Counted from the first letter of the stretch, positions 1 through 5,340 are shown. The stretch is DNA of 5,340 bases from CAJCIY01 sp036379355 (GCA_036379355.1 DASVGV010000049.1:1-5340), one strand, 5' to 3'. Numbers and translations are program-made. The notes: a model not told the origin generated them from the sequence alone.

Positions 1-62
1 GCGACAAGGTCTACCGGCACCCGACCTTCTACGCGATCCCCGCCGACATCCCGCACATCTGA
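1..62 (+). CDS. paaB: PaaB, phenylacetyl-CoA epoxidase subunit (C-terminal end only)
   Basis: Only the last 19 codons and the TGA (60-62) are present; the reading frame begins at base 3. The visible peptide ends with YRHPTFYAIPADIPHI. This matches the usual PaaB C-terminus, in which a 'YRHPTFY-x-(I/V)P' segment is followed by a few residues and the stop. PaaB is a small subunit of the phenylacetyl-CoA 1,2-epoxidase complex; it is not catalytic and is thought to help bridge or organise PaaAC units. The stop codon shares its last base with the start of the next gene (TGATG), as expected for the order paaA-B-C-D-E. The identification rests on a short peptide but is strongly supported by the unmistakable paaC, paaD and paaE that follow. 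Confidence 0.85.
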   Translation, partial: DKVYRHPTFYAIPADIPHI

Positions 63-919
63 TGTCCGACACCGAGCTCATGGACAACTCGTACGGCGGG
101 CTGCTCGACGCCGACGTCGACCACCGCTACGCGTACGGCACGGGCTTCGCCGACCCGCTGGCCGGGGTGGACCCGACCGTGCCCGACGACGTCGAGCGCG
201 GCGCGCTGTCGGCCGCCTGCCTCGCGCTCGGGGACGACGCGCTGGTGCTGTCGCATCGCCTGCAGCAGTGGGTGACCAGGGCCCCCGAGCTCGAGGAGGA
301 GACGGCGCTGGCCAACGTCGCCCTCGACCTGCTCGGCCAGGCCCGGCTGCTGCTCACCCGTGCCGGTCAGGCCGACGGCTCGGGCCACGACGAGGACTGG
401 TTCGCCTTCCGGCGCAGCGCATCCGACCTGCGCAACGTGCGGCTGGTCGAGCGCGGAGACGCCGACTTCGCCGAGCTGGTGGCCCGGCTGCTGGTCTTCT
501 CGACGTGGCGACTCGCCGCGTTCGAGCGGCTGCGCGCGTGCGCCGACCCGGTGCTGGCCGCCGTGTGCGGACGGGGCGTGTCCGAACTGGCGTACCACCG
601 GGAGTACGCCGCCGGCTGGGTCGTCCGCCTCGGTGACGGCACCGAGACGTCCCACTCCCGCATGCAGGCCGCCCTCGCGACGGCGTGGCCGTACCTGGAC
701 GAGCTGCTGTCCGGCGACCTGATGGGTGTGGACGTGGCCGCGCTGCGGCCGGGAGTGGAGGGCGTGCTGGGCGAGGTGCTCGCGCAGGCCGGGCTGCCCG
801 CGCCGGTCGTGGCGGCCGACGACGGCGGAGGTCGCGCCGGGCGGCACACACCCGCTCTCGACGAGGTGCTCGAGGAGCTGCAGTCGGTCGCCCGCGAGCA
901 TCCGGAGGCGACCTGGTGA
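62..919 (+). CDS. paaC: PaaC, structural subunit of phenylacetyl-CoA 1,2-epoxidase
   Basis: The 285-residue product has the usual PaaC length. PaaC is a ferritin-like helical protein that pairs with the catalytic diiron subunit PaaA; the complex converts phenylacetyl-CoA to the ring-1,2-epoxide in the cytoplasm. Recognisable blocks are AYGTGFADPLAGVD (about 24-37), LGDDALVLSHRLQQW (56-70), RAPELEEE followed by LDLLGQARLLL (73-98), RNVRLVE (124-130), FSTWRL (146-151), LAYHREYAAGWVVRLGDGT (176-194) and the C-terminal HTPALDEVLEELQ...HPEATW (262-285). In characterised PaaC the diiron ligands have been lost, so the role is structural. ATG 62 overlaps the paaB stop by one base and has no clear Shine-Dalgarno sequence, which fits translation by coupling; an in-frame ATG at base 80 is possible but has no better ribosome site. 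The 3' end overlaps paaD by four bases. Confidence 0.96.
   Translation: MSDTELMDNSYGGLLDADVDHRYAYGTGFADPLAGVDPTVPDDVERGALSAACLALGDDALVLSHRLQQWVTRAPELEEETALANVALDLLGQARLLLTRAGQADGSGHDEDWFAFRRSASDLRNVRLVERGDADFAELVARLLVFSTWRLAAFERLRACADPVLAAVCGRGVSELAYHREYAAGWVVRLGDGTETSHSRMQAALATAWPYLDELLSGDLMGVDVAALRPGVEGVLGEVLAQAGLPAPVVAADDGGGRAGRHTPALDEVLEELQSVAREHPEATW
904..908 (+). promoter_or_regulatory. Ribosome binding site of paaD
   Basis: GGAGG lies seven bases before the GTG at 916. It sits inside the last codons of paaC and decides the paaD start: the GTG overlaps the paaC stop as GTGA. In-frame GTGs further downstream (for example 928 and 940) have no comparable site at the right distance. Confidence 0.75.
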
Positions 920-1422
920 GCGACGGAGTGAGCGTCAGGGTGAGCGCCTGGGAGGCCGCCGCAGCCGTGGCCGACCCGGAGCTGCCGATGGTGACCGTGG
1001 CGGACCTCGGCATCCTCCGCTCGGTCGAGGCCGACGGCTGCGCCGTGACCGTCACGGTGACTCCCACGTACTCGGGATGCCCTGCGCTGTCAGCGATCTG
1101 CCACGACCTGGAAGCCGCGCTCCACGACGCGGGCTATCCCGACGTGCGCGTCGCGCAGAACCTCGACCCGCCCTGGACGAGCGACTGGATCACGCCGGCC
1201 GGCCGGGACAAGCTCGCCGCCTCGGGCATTGCTCCGCCGGAGCCCGCGGTTCGTCATGATGGGCCGATTCCGCTGTCGTTGCAGGGCATCCGCGTCTCGA
1301 CATGCCCGCACTGCGGGAGCAGCGACACCCGCGAGACCGCGCGGTTCAGCGGAACCGCGTGCAAGTCCCTGCATCGGTGCGCCGCCTGCGGGGAGCCGTT
1401 CGAGTCGATCAAGGCGATCTGA
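916..1422 (+). CDS. paaD: PaaD, epoxidase metallocluster maturation factor (DUF59/MIP18 family)
   Basis: The 168-residue product starts at GTG 916 behind a good ribosome site. The N-terminal part (about 8-90) is a MIP18/DUF59-type Fe-S assembly domain: it carries the DPELPMVTVADLGI block (20-33) and the family signature TPTYSGCPA (49-57), with the conserved Cys55. The C-terminal part is the PaaD-specific zinc-ribbon-like tail: CPHCGS, FSGTACKSLHRC and CGEPF, giving Cys130, 133, 149, 155 and 158. PaaD is required for active phenylacetyl-CoA epoxidase and is believed to help mature the iron-sulfur or diiron centre rather than to join the catalytic complex. The gene lies between paaC (4-base overlap) and paaE (one-base gap), its standard place. 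All the conserved cysteines I know for the family appear intact. Confidence 0.95.
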   Translation: MSDGVSVRVSAWEAAAAVADPELPMVTVADLGILRSVEADGCAVTVTVTPTYSGCPALSAICHDLEAALHDAGYPDVRVAQNLDPPWTSDWITPAGRDKLAASGIAPPEPAVRHDGPIPLSLQGIRVSTCPHCGSSDTRETARFSGTACKSLHRCAACGEPFESIKAI

Positions 1423-1423
1423 C

Positions 1424-2467
1424 GTGCCGGGTGCGGCGTTCCACCCGCTGGCCGTCACCGCCGTCGAGCCGCTGACCGACGACAGCGCGGCGGTGACGTT
1501 CGCCGTCCCGCCGGACCTTGCCGACCGCTTCGCCTTTGCTCCCGGCCAGACGCTGACGGTCCGGCTCGGCCGCGAGCGGCGCTCGTACTCGATCTGCGCC
1601 GCGTACGGCCAGGCGCCCCGCATCGGCGTGCGGATCGTGCCGGGCGGGGCGGTCTCCGAGCGGCTGGTCCGGGGCGTGCGCCCCGGCGACACCGTCGACG
1701 TGTCCGTGCCGACCGGACGGTTCACCCCCGACCTCACCGTCGCGGGGCAGCACGTCCTGATCGGCGCGGGCTCGGGCATCACGCCGCTCCTGTCGATCGC
1801 GGGCTCGGTCCTCGCCGCGCAGGAGCGGTCCACGGTCACGCTGCTGTACGGGAACCGGCGGGCGTCGAGCGTGATGTTCGCCGACGAGGTGGCCGATCTG
1901 AAGGACTCGTACCCGGCGCGCATGCAGGTGGTGCACGTGCTCTCCCGCGAGCCGCAGGAGGTCGACCTGTTCAGCGGCCGGCTCGACCCCGACCGGCTTC
2001 GGGCGTTGCTGCCCGTCACCGTCGACGTCGCCGGCGTCGACCACTGGTGGCTCTGCGGCCCGATCGGCCTGGTCGACGGCGCGATCGGCGTCCTGACCGA
2101 CCTCGGCGTCCCCCGCGACCGCGTGCACCGCGAGCTGTTCTACGTCGAGGACGTGCCGCCGGCCGAGGTGCGGCACGAGGACGCGACCGTCCAGGGGAGC
2201 CGCGTGACGGTGCTCCTCGACGGGCGAGCGAGCGTCGTCGACGTCCCGGCCGGAACTCCGATCCTCGACGCCGCGCAGCACGTACGGCCGGATCTTCCCT
2301 TCGCCTGCAAGGGTGGGGTGTGCGGCACCTGCCGGGCCAAGGTCACCGACGGCCAGGTGCGGATGCGCCGCAACTATGCGCTCGAGCCCGACGAGGTGGA
2401 GGCCGGCTACGTCCTCACCTGCCAGTCGCTGCCGCTCGGTCCGGTCACCGTCGACTACGACGCCTGA
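1424..2467 (+). CDS. paaE: PaaE, NAD(P)H-dependent FAD/[2Fe-2S] reductase of phenylacetyl-CoA epoxidase
   Basis: The product (347 residues) passes electrons from NADPH through FAD and a plant-type [2Fe-2S] cluster to the PaaA diiron centre. Domain order is as usual: a ferredoxin-reductase FAD domain with RSYSIC (53-58), an NAD(P)-binding domain with LIGAGSGITPLL (112-123) and WWLCGP (208-213), then a C-terminal ferredoxin domain. Cluster cysteines are 295, 300, 303 and 333 (C-x4-C-x2-C-x29-C). The start is GTG 1424, one base after the paaD stop, so that the protein begins VPGAAFHPLAVTAVE, close to other PaaE N-termini (typically 'FHPL-V'). Only a weak AAGG lies about nine bases upstream, so translation probably depends on coupling to paaD. 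The frame is open back to 1229, but that stretch overlaps conserved paaD sequence and is not part of the gene. Confidence 0.96.
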   Translation: MPGAAFHPLAVTAVEPLTDDSAAVTFAVPPDLADRFAFAPGQTLTVRLGRERRSYSICAAYGQAPRIGVRIVPGGAVSERLVRGVRPGDTVDVSVPTGRFTPDLTVAGQHVLIGAGSGITPLLSIAGSVLAAQERSTVTLLYGNRRASSVMFADEVADLKDSYPARMQVVHVLSREPQEVDLFSGRLDPDRLRALLPVTVDVAGVDHWWLCGPIGLVDGAIGVLTDLGVPRDRVHRELFYVEDVPPAEVRHEDATVQGSRVTVLLDGRASVVDVPAGTPILDAAQHVRPDLPFACKGGVCGTCRAKVTDGQVRMRRNYALEPDEVEAGYVLTCQSLPLGPVTVDYDA

Positions 2468-2477
2468 CGCTGGCTAG

Positions 2478-2500
2478 TCTCGGCCACCACCAGGCCGGGA
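2478..2500 (+). terminator. Stem-loop after paaE, candidate terminator or attenuator
   Basis: TCTCGGCC (2478-2485) pairs with GGCCGGGA (2493-2500): eight pairs including one G-U, around a seven-base loop, starting 11 bases after the paaE stop. No T-run follows, but actinobacterial terminators often lack one. It could end or reduce transcription out of the paa genes before the two hydrolases, or be an RNA processing site. The pairing is seen directly; the function is inferred. Confidence 0.45.
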
Positions 2501-2523
2501 GCAGGGCCGTGAGCAAGCAGTCC

Positions 2524-2528
2524 GGAGG
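2524..2528 (+). promoter_or_regulatory. Ribosome binding site of the serine hydrolase gene
   Basis: GGAGG lies six bases before ATG 2535. It is the strongest ribosome site in the window and fixes this start. Having its own strong site, unlike the coupled paaC and paaE genes, suggests that translation here is independent of the upstream operon. Confidence 0.75.
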
Positions 2529-2534
2529 AGTGCC

Positions 2535-3680
2535 ATGAGCGAGGTCCAGGGCAGCTGCGACGAGCGGTTCGACCGGCTGCGTACCGCGCTCGCCGAACAG
2601 CTCGACTCCGGCGAGGAGCTCGGTGGGTCCATCGCCGTGACGCTGGACGGGGCCCCGGTCGTGGACATCTGGGGCGGCTGGGCCGACGAGGCGAAGACCC
2701 GGCCCTGGGAGCGCGACACCATCGTCAACGTCTGGTCGACCACCAAGACCGTGATGGCGCTCGCCGCGCTCGTCCTCGTCGACCGCGGCGAGCTCGACCT
2801 CTATGCCCCGGTCTCGAAGTACTGGCCCGAGTTCGCTGCCAACGGAAAGGAGTCGGTCGAGGTACGGCACCTGATGTCGCACACGTCCGGCGTCTCGGGC
2901 TGGGAGCAACCGGTCACGGTCGAGGAGATCTACGACTGGGAGGCGTCGACGGCGCACCTGGCGCGGCAGGCGCCGTGGTGGGAGCCGGGCACCGCCTCCG
3001 GCTATCACGCGCTGAACCAGGGGCATCTCGTCGGCGAGGTCGTGCGACGCATCACCGGGCTGTCCCCGGGGACGTTCATCGCGCAGGAGCTCTGCGCCCC
3101 GCTCGGCGCGGACTTCCACGTCGGCCTCGACCCCTCCGAGTTCGGCCGGATCGCGCCCGTCGTACCGCCGCCGCCGCTGCCGATCGACTTCGCGTCCCTC
3201 GACCCGGACAGCGTCATGATCAAGACGTTCACGGGACCACTGCCGGACGCGTCCGTGACCACGACCGACGCCTGGCGCACCGCGGAGATCCCCGCCGCCA
3301 ACGGGCACGGCAACGCCCGGTCGGTCGCCCGGCTCCAGACGGTGATCGCCAACGGCGGCGAGGTCGACGGCGTGCGGCTGCTGTCGCCGAAGACCATCGA
3401 CAAGATCTTCGACGCGCAGTCCGACGGCGTGGACCTCGTCCTCGGGGTCCCGGTCCGGTTCGGGATGGGCTTCGCCCTCGCGCCCAACCAGGAGCTGCCG
3501 TACGTCCCGTCCGGGCGGATCTGCTTCTGGGGCGGGTACGGCGGCTCGTCGATCATCATCGACACGGAGCGCCGCGCGGTCTTCGCGTACATGATGAACA
3601 AGATGGCACCGGGCATCCTCGGGTCGGACCGCGGCGCGGTCTACGGCTCGGCGTTCTTCGAGGCCCTCGATGCCAGCTGA
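2535..3680 (+). CDS. Beta-lactamase-fold serine hydrolase (family VIII esterase-like)
   Basis: The 381-residue product belongs to the class C beta-lactamase / penicillin-binding-protein-like fold (Beta-lactamase Pfam family). The catalytic SxxK is STTK at 68-71 in the context NVWSTTKTV. LMSHTSG (113-119) is the conserved loop after it. GYHAL (156-160) supplies the second-motif tyrosine, Tyr157, but the third position is Ala where a true class C enzyme has Asn (YxN). Near the C-terminus FWGGYGGS (331-338) stands where lactamases have KTG. This pattern is that of family VIII carboxylesterases, so ester or lactone hydrolysis is more likely than beta-lactam resistance; the substrate is unknown. 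No signal peptide or membrane segment is visible, so it is probably cytoplasmic. It lies 67 bases after paaE and overlaps the next hydrolase gene by 11 bases, so those two are probably co-expressed. The family is clear; the physiological role is not. Confidence 0.9.
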   Translation: MSEVQGSCDERFDRLRTALAEQLDSGEELGGSIAVTLDGAPVVDIWGGWADEAKTRPWERDTIVNVWSTTKTVMALAALVLVDRGELDLYAPVSKYWPEFAANGKESVEVRHLMSHTSGVSGWEQPVTVEEIYDWEASTAHLARQAPWWEPGTASGYHALNQGHLVGEVVRRITGLSPGTFIAQELCAPLGADFHVGLDPSEFGRIAPVVPPPPLPIDFASLDPDSVMIKTFTGPLPDASVTTTDAWRTAEIPAANGHGNARSVARLQTVIANGGEVDGVRLLSPKTIDKIFDAQSDGVDLVLGVPVRFGMGFALAPNQELPYVPSGRICFWGGYGGSSIIIDTERRAVFAYMMNKMAPGILGSDRGAVYGSAFFEALDAS

Positions 3681-4557
3681 CGCACTCGGGCTCGAGGCGA
3701 CGGCCTGGCGCGACCGCGGGCGTCACGTGGACCTGCTCGGTGAGCCGGTGTTCGTCGTCGACGTTCCAGCGAAGGCCGAGGAACGCCCGCCGCTGCTGGT
3801 GATCCACGGCTTCCCGACCTCGTCGATCGACTACGCGGGCGTCGTCGACGCGCTCGCCGCCCGGCGCCGCGTGGTGCTCCTGGACCTGCCCGGGTTCGGC
3901 TTCTCCGCCAAGCCCGACCGCCCGTACACGATGGCCGGCCAGGCCGACGTCGTCGTTGCGCTCACCGAGGCGCTGGGCCTGGAGCGGTTCGCGCTGCTCA
4001 CGCACGACATGGGCGACACCGTCGGCGGCGAGCTGCTCGCCCGGCAGGCCGAGGGCGGCTGGCCGGTGGAGATCACGACCCGGGTGGTCACCAACGGCAG
4101 CATCTACATCGGCATGGCCCACCTGACCGAGGGGCAGCAGATCCTGCTGTCGCTGCCGGACGAACAGCTGCCCGAGGGCGTCGGCAGCGACCCTTCGCGG
4201 CTGGCCGCGGCACTCGTGGCCACCCTTGCGCCCGGGCACGCGGACGTCGACATGCTGCCGCACGCGGAAGCCGCCTGCTTCGACGGCGGCGCGCGGCTGA
4301 TGCCGCGTCTGGTCCGCTACATCGAGGAGCGCCGGACGACCGAGCGGCGCTACACCGGCGCGATCGAGACGCACCCGTCGCCGCTGCACGTGGTCTGGGG
4401 GCCGGAGGACCCGATCGCCGTCCGGGCGATGCCCGAGCACCTCGTCTCCGTACGGCCCGACGCGACGCTCACCTGGCTCGACGGCGCCGGGCACTACCCG
4501 CAGCTCGAGGTTCCGGACGCGTGGCTCGCCGCCGTCCTCACCGCCCTCGACGGCTGA
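3670..4557 (+). CDS. Alpha/beta hydrolase with Asp nucleophile (MEST / epoxide hydrolase / haloalkane dehalogenase-like)
   Basis: The 295-residue product is a single-domain alpha/beta hydrolase with a cap. Motifs: oxyanion-hole HGFPTSS (46-52, an HGxP motif), DLPGFGFSAKP (72-82), nucleophile elbow THDMGD (111-116) with Asp113 where esterases have Ser, acid candidate Asp247 in WGPEDP, and His275 in GAGHYPQLE. Asp nucleophiles are typical of epoxide hydrolases and haloalkane dehalogenases. From memory, several segments (HGFPTSS, GFGFS-KP, HD-GD-V--ELL, NG-I, GP-DP, HYPQLE-P) also resemble vertebrate MEST and its bacterial relatives, whose reaction is not well established. Tyr146, Tyr217 and Tyr228 in the cap region could polarise an epoxide, but this cannot be proved here. 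ATG 3670 has GAGG six bases upstream and overlaps the upstream gene by 11 bases, implying coupled translation. No signal peptide is seen. Specific substrate: unknown. Confidence 0.9.
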   Translation: MPADALGLEATAWRDRGRHVDLLGEPVFVVDVPAKAEERPPLLVIHGFPTSSIDYAGVVDALAARRRVVLLDLPGFGFSAKPDRPYTMAGQADVVVALTEALGLERFALLTHDMGDTVGGELLARQAEGGWPVEITTRVVTNGSIYIGMAHLTEGQQILLSLPDEQLPEGVGSDPSRLAAALVATLAPGHADVDMLPHAEAACFDGGARLMPRLVRYIEERRTTERRYTGAIETHPSPLHVVWGPEDPIAVRAMPEHLVSVRPDATLTWLDGAGHYPQLEVPDAWLAAVLTALDG

Positions 4558-4580
4558 CTCGCGTCCGACCCGCACCTGTC

Positions 4581-4605
4581 CCTGGCCCGAGTTCGTCCGG
4601 CCAGG
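4581..4605 (+). terminator. Stem-loop after the alpha/beta hydrolase gene, candidate terminator
   Basis: CCTGGCC (4581-4587) pairs perfectly with GGCCAGG (4599-4605) around an 11-base loop, 23 bases after the hydrolase stop. There is no T-run. The position between convergent genes fits transcription termination. Its right arm overlaps the left arm of the larger inverted repeat at 4600-4711, so the two folds partly compete. Confidence 0.45.
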
Positions 4606-4711
4606 TGACCAGAAGCGCCTCCATACGAGCGCGGAGAGCGCCTGGCGGAGCGGACGGCGCCCGCTCGTGACCCGCGACCAGCCCACCATGGAGGCCGTTC
4701 TGGTCACCGGC
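4600..4711. repeat. Long imperfect inverted repeat in the convergent intergenic region
   Basis: The arm at 4604-4624 (GGTGACCAGAAGCGCCTCCAT is its full extent, 21 bases; key blocks GGTGACCAGAA and GCCTCCAT) is the reverse complement of 4688-4708 at 19 of 21 positions; the two mismatches are adjacent. One bulged A (4603) allows three further outer pairs (4600-4602 with 4709-4711). Inside, ACGAGCG (4625-4631) pairs with CGCTCGT (4662-4668), and GCGCC (4638-4642) with GGCGC (4656-4660). Either strand could therefore fold into one extended, branched hairpin. It may be a bidirectional terminator, a repetitive extragenic palindrome or a decayed miniature element. No target-site duplication is evident at its ends, and no coding sequence fits inside. 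Confidence 0.7.
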
Positions 4712-4738
4712 GCGGAAACCACCGCGACGGTGGCGGTT

Positions 4739-4786
4739 CGTCAGCCGAGGCCGGTCGCGGTCCGTCAACCGGTGCCGGTGACGGTC
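4739..4786. repeat. Two-copy 24-base tandem repeat across the stop codon of the SecD-like gene
   Basis: Copy A (4739-4762) and copy B (4763-4786) both begin CGTCA and are identical at 19 of 24 positions. Bases 4715-4738 look like a more diverged third copy over their right half. Copy B contains the stop of the minus-strand gene (TGA at 4767-4765); copy A carries a second in-frame TGA (4743-4741). On the minus strand the copies read T-V-T-G-T-G-stop-R and T-A-T-G-L-G-stop-R. Confidence 0.6.
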
Positions 4787-5340
4787 AACGCAACCGGAAG
4801 CGGACCCGCGTTGACCACGCTCGCGAGCGCCTCCGCCTCCGCGTGCGTGAAGGGCGGCTGGCCGCCGGCGATGGTGATGTTCTTGCCGAGCACGCCGTTC
4901 GTCGAGGGCGCGGACAGCACCAGCCCGTCGAGGGTGATCGCCAGCTGTTGCCTGTTGTTGGCGTACAGCCGTCGGGACACCGCCTCGACCTGGCCGACCG
5001 CCGAGTCCGCGAAGGCCAGGTCGACCTCCCACACGCTCTGGCCGCCACCCTGGCTCGTCTGACCTTCTGTCGCGTTCGCCGACGCGACCTGCCCACCGGT
5101 CAGGTCCGCCGGCGTCAGCAGGTACTTCGTCTGCCCGGTCCGGTCGCACGCCACGACGAAGTGATGCCGGTCCTCGTCGACGGTCGCCGGTCGGTCGTTC
5201 GGCGCCGTGGCGCAGTCGAGCGCGGCGTACTGGGCCAGTGTCGCCGCCGACGGTGCGGTCTGGTCCGGCTCGTCCGGGGGCGGGTTCAGCCCCGTCACCT
5301 GGGTCCCCGCAGCAGTCCCCTGAGCGGAGGGACGGGAGGA
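4765..5340 (-). CDS. Stand-alone SecDF P1-head-domain protein (N-terminus outside the window)
   Basis: The minus-strand frame is open from the window edge to TGA at 4767-4765, giving 191 visible residues; a GTG at 5298-5296 lies in frame, but no stop precedes it, so the gene probably continues beyond the window. The first part is rich in Pro, Ala, Thr and Gln, like a linker after a membrane anchor. The C-terminal half resembles the head subdomain of the SecD P1 region: KYLLTPADLTGGQV, then WEVDLAF, QQLAITLDGLVLSAP, NITIAGG, FTHAEAEALASVVNAGPLPVAL. Unlike SecD, the protein stops a few residues later, without the membrane helices that normally follow. Similar stand-alone proteins, usually with one N-terminal membrane helix, are known in Actinobacteria; their function is not established. 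Two cysteines (in ALDCA and VVACD) could form a disulfide if the domain is extracytoplasmic. It is convergent with the hydrolase pair, with a 207-base gap. Confidence 0.82.
   Translation of the reverse strand, partial: SSRPSAQGTAAGTQVTGLNPPPDEPDQTAPSAATLAQYAALDCATAPNDRPATVDEDRHHFVVACDRTGQTKYLLTPADLTGGQVASANATEGQTSQGGGQSVWEVDLAFADSAVGQVEAVSRRLYANNRQQLAITLDGLVLSAPSTNGVLGKNITIAGGQPPFTHAEAEALASVVNAGPLPVALTVTGTG

Noticed and set aside
1090..2281. Long minus-strand open frames opposite paaD and paaE (309 and 290 residues).
   Set aside because: They are antisense to genes with clear conserved motifs, have low-complexity Arg/Ala/Gly/Pro-rich translations and match no family I recognise; this is the usual effect of high GC content.
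2451..2480. Possible promoter with TCGACT (2451-2456) and TAGTCT (2475-2480) separated by 18 bases, upstream of the serine hydrolase gene.
   Set aside because: Only partial matches to -35 and -10 consensus in GC-rich DNA; the -35 lies in the end of paaE and the -10 overlaps the hairpin. Too weak to call without 5'-end data.
4600..4711. The inverted repeat read as an insertion sequence or intact miniature transposable element.
   Set aside because: No transposase, no convincing target-site duplication and no second copy in the window; kept only as an unexplained inverted repeat.
3556..4722. Minus-strand open frame of 388 residues opposite the alpha/beta hydrolase gene and into the intergenic region.
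   Set aside because: It lies antisense to a well-supported catalytic protein and has biased Arg/Gly/Val-rich composition with no recognisable domain.
4719..4733. Small perfect stem CCACCG / CGGTGG with a three-base loop, near the end of the SecD-like gene.
   Set aside because: It could help to terminate the minus-strand gene, but six GC pairs without a T-run are common by chance in this composition, and the segment also overlaps the tandem repeat region.
4667..5062. Plus-strand frame of 131 residues starting in the intergenic region, with a repeated VAVRQP pattern.
   Set aside because: The repeated residues come from the 24-base tandem repeat, and the rest is antisense to the SecD-like gene. 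No clear ribosome site or domain is visible.
1..5340. An undescribed defence, CRISPR or mobile system.
   Set aside because: Every large coding region is assigned to a metabolic or SecD-like family, and there are no regularly spaced repeats, nucleases, integrases or toxin-antitoxin-like pairs.

Overview
The window comes from the chromosome of a high-GC actinobacterium. Base composition is uniformly GC-rich, GTG starts are used, genes overlap by a few bases, and the Paa proteins match the actinobacterial versions of their families as I remember them. The genus cannot be fixed from the sequence alone.

Bases 1-2467 hold the last four genes of a phenylacetate-degradation cluster, all on the + strand: the last codons of paaB, then complete paaC, paaD and paaE. 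They encode the small and structural subunits, the cluster-maturation factor and the reductase of phenylacetyl-CoA 1,2-epoxidase. The catalytic paaA would be expected upstream, outside the window. The genes touch or overlap (TGATG, GTGA, one-base gap), so they are almost certainly one translationally coupled operon. A GC-rich hairpin (2478-2500) follows paaE closely.

Bases 2535-4557 hold two + strand hydrolases that overlap by 11 bases. The first is a beta-lactamase-fold serine hydrolase (SxxK, no signal peptide), probably an esterase rather than a beta-lactamase. The second is an alpha/beta hydrolase whose nucleophile position is aspartate (HDMGD), resembling the MEST / epoxide hydrolase / haloalkane dehalogenase side of the superfamily. 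Their link to phenylacetate metabolism is suggested only by position.

Bases 4558-4764 are a convergent intergenic region with much secondary structure: a hairpin just after the hydrolase stop, a long imperfect inverted repeat (4600-4711) with inner stems, and a 24-base tandem repeat that duplicates the stop codon of the next gene. Bases 4765-5340 are the C-terminal part of a minus-strand gene for a stand-alone SecDF P1-head-like domain protein, whose N-terminus lies beyond the window.

Most of the window is ordinary metabolic sequence. I see no mobile element, CRISPR array, RNA gene or defence system. The least explained parts are the inverted repeat, the stop-codon tandem repeat, and the Asp-nucleophile hydrolase next to an epoxide-forming enzyme.
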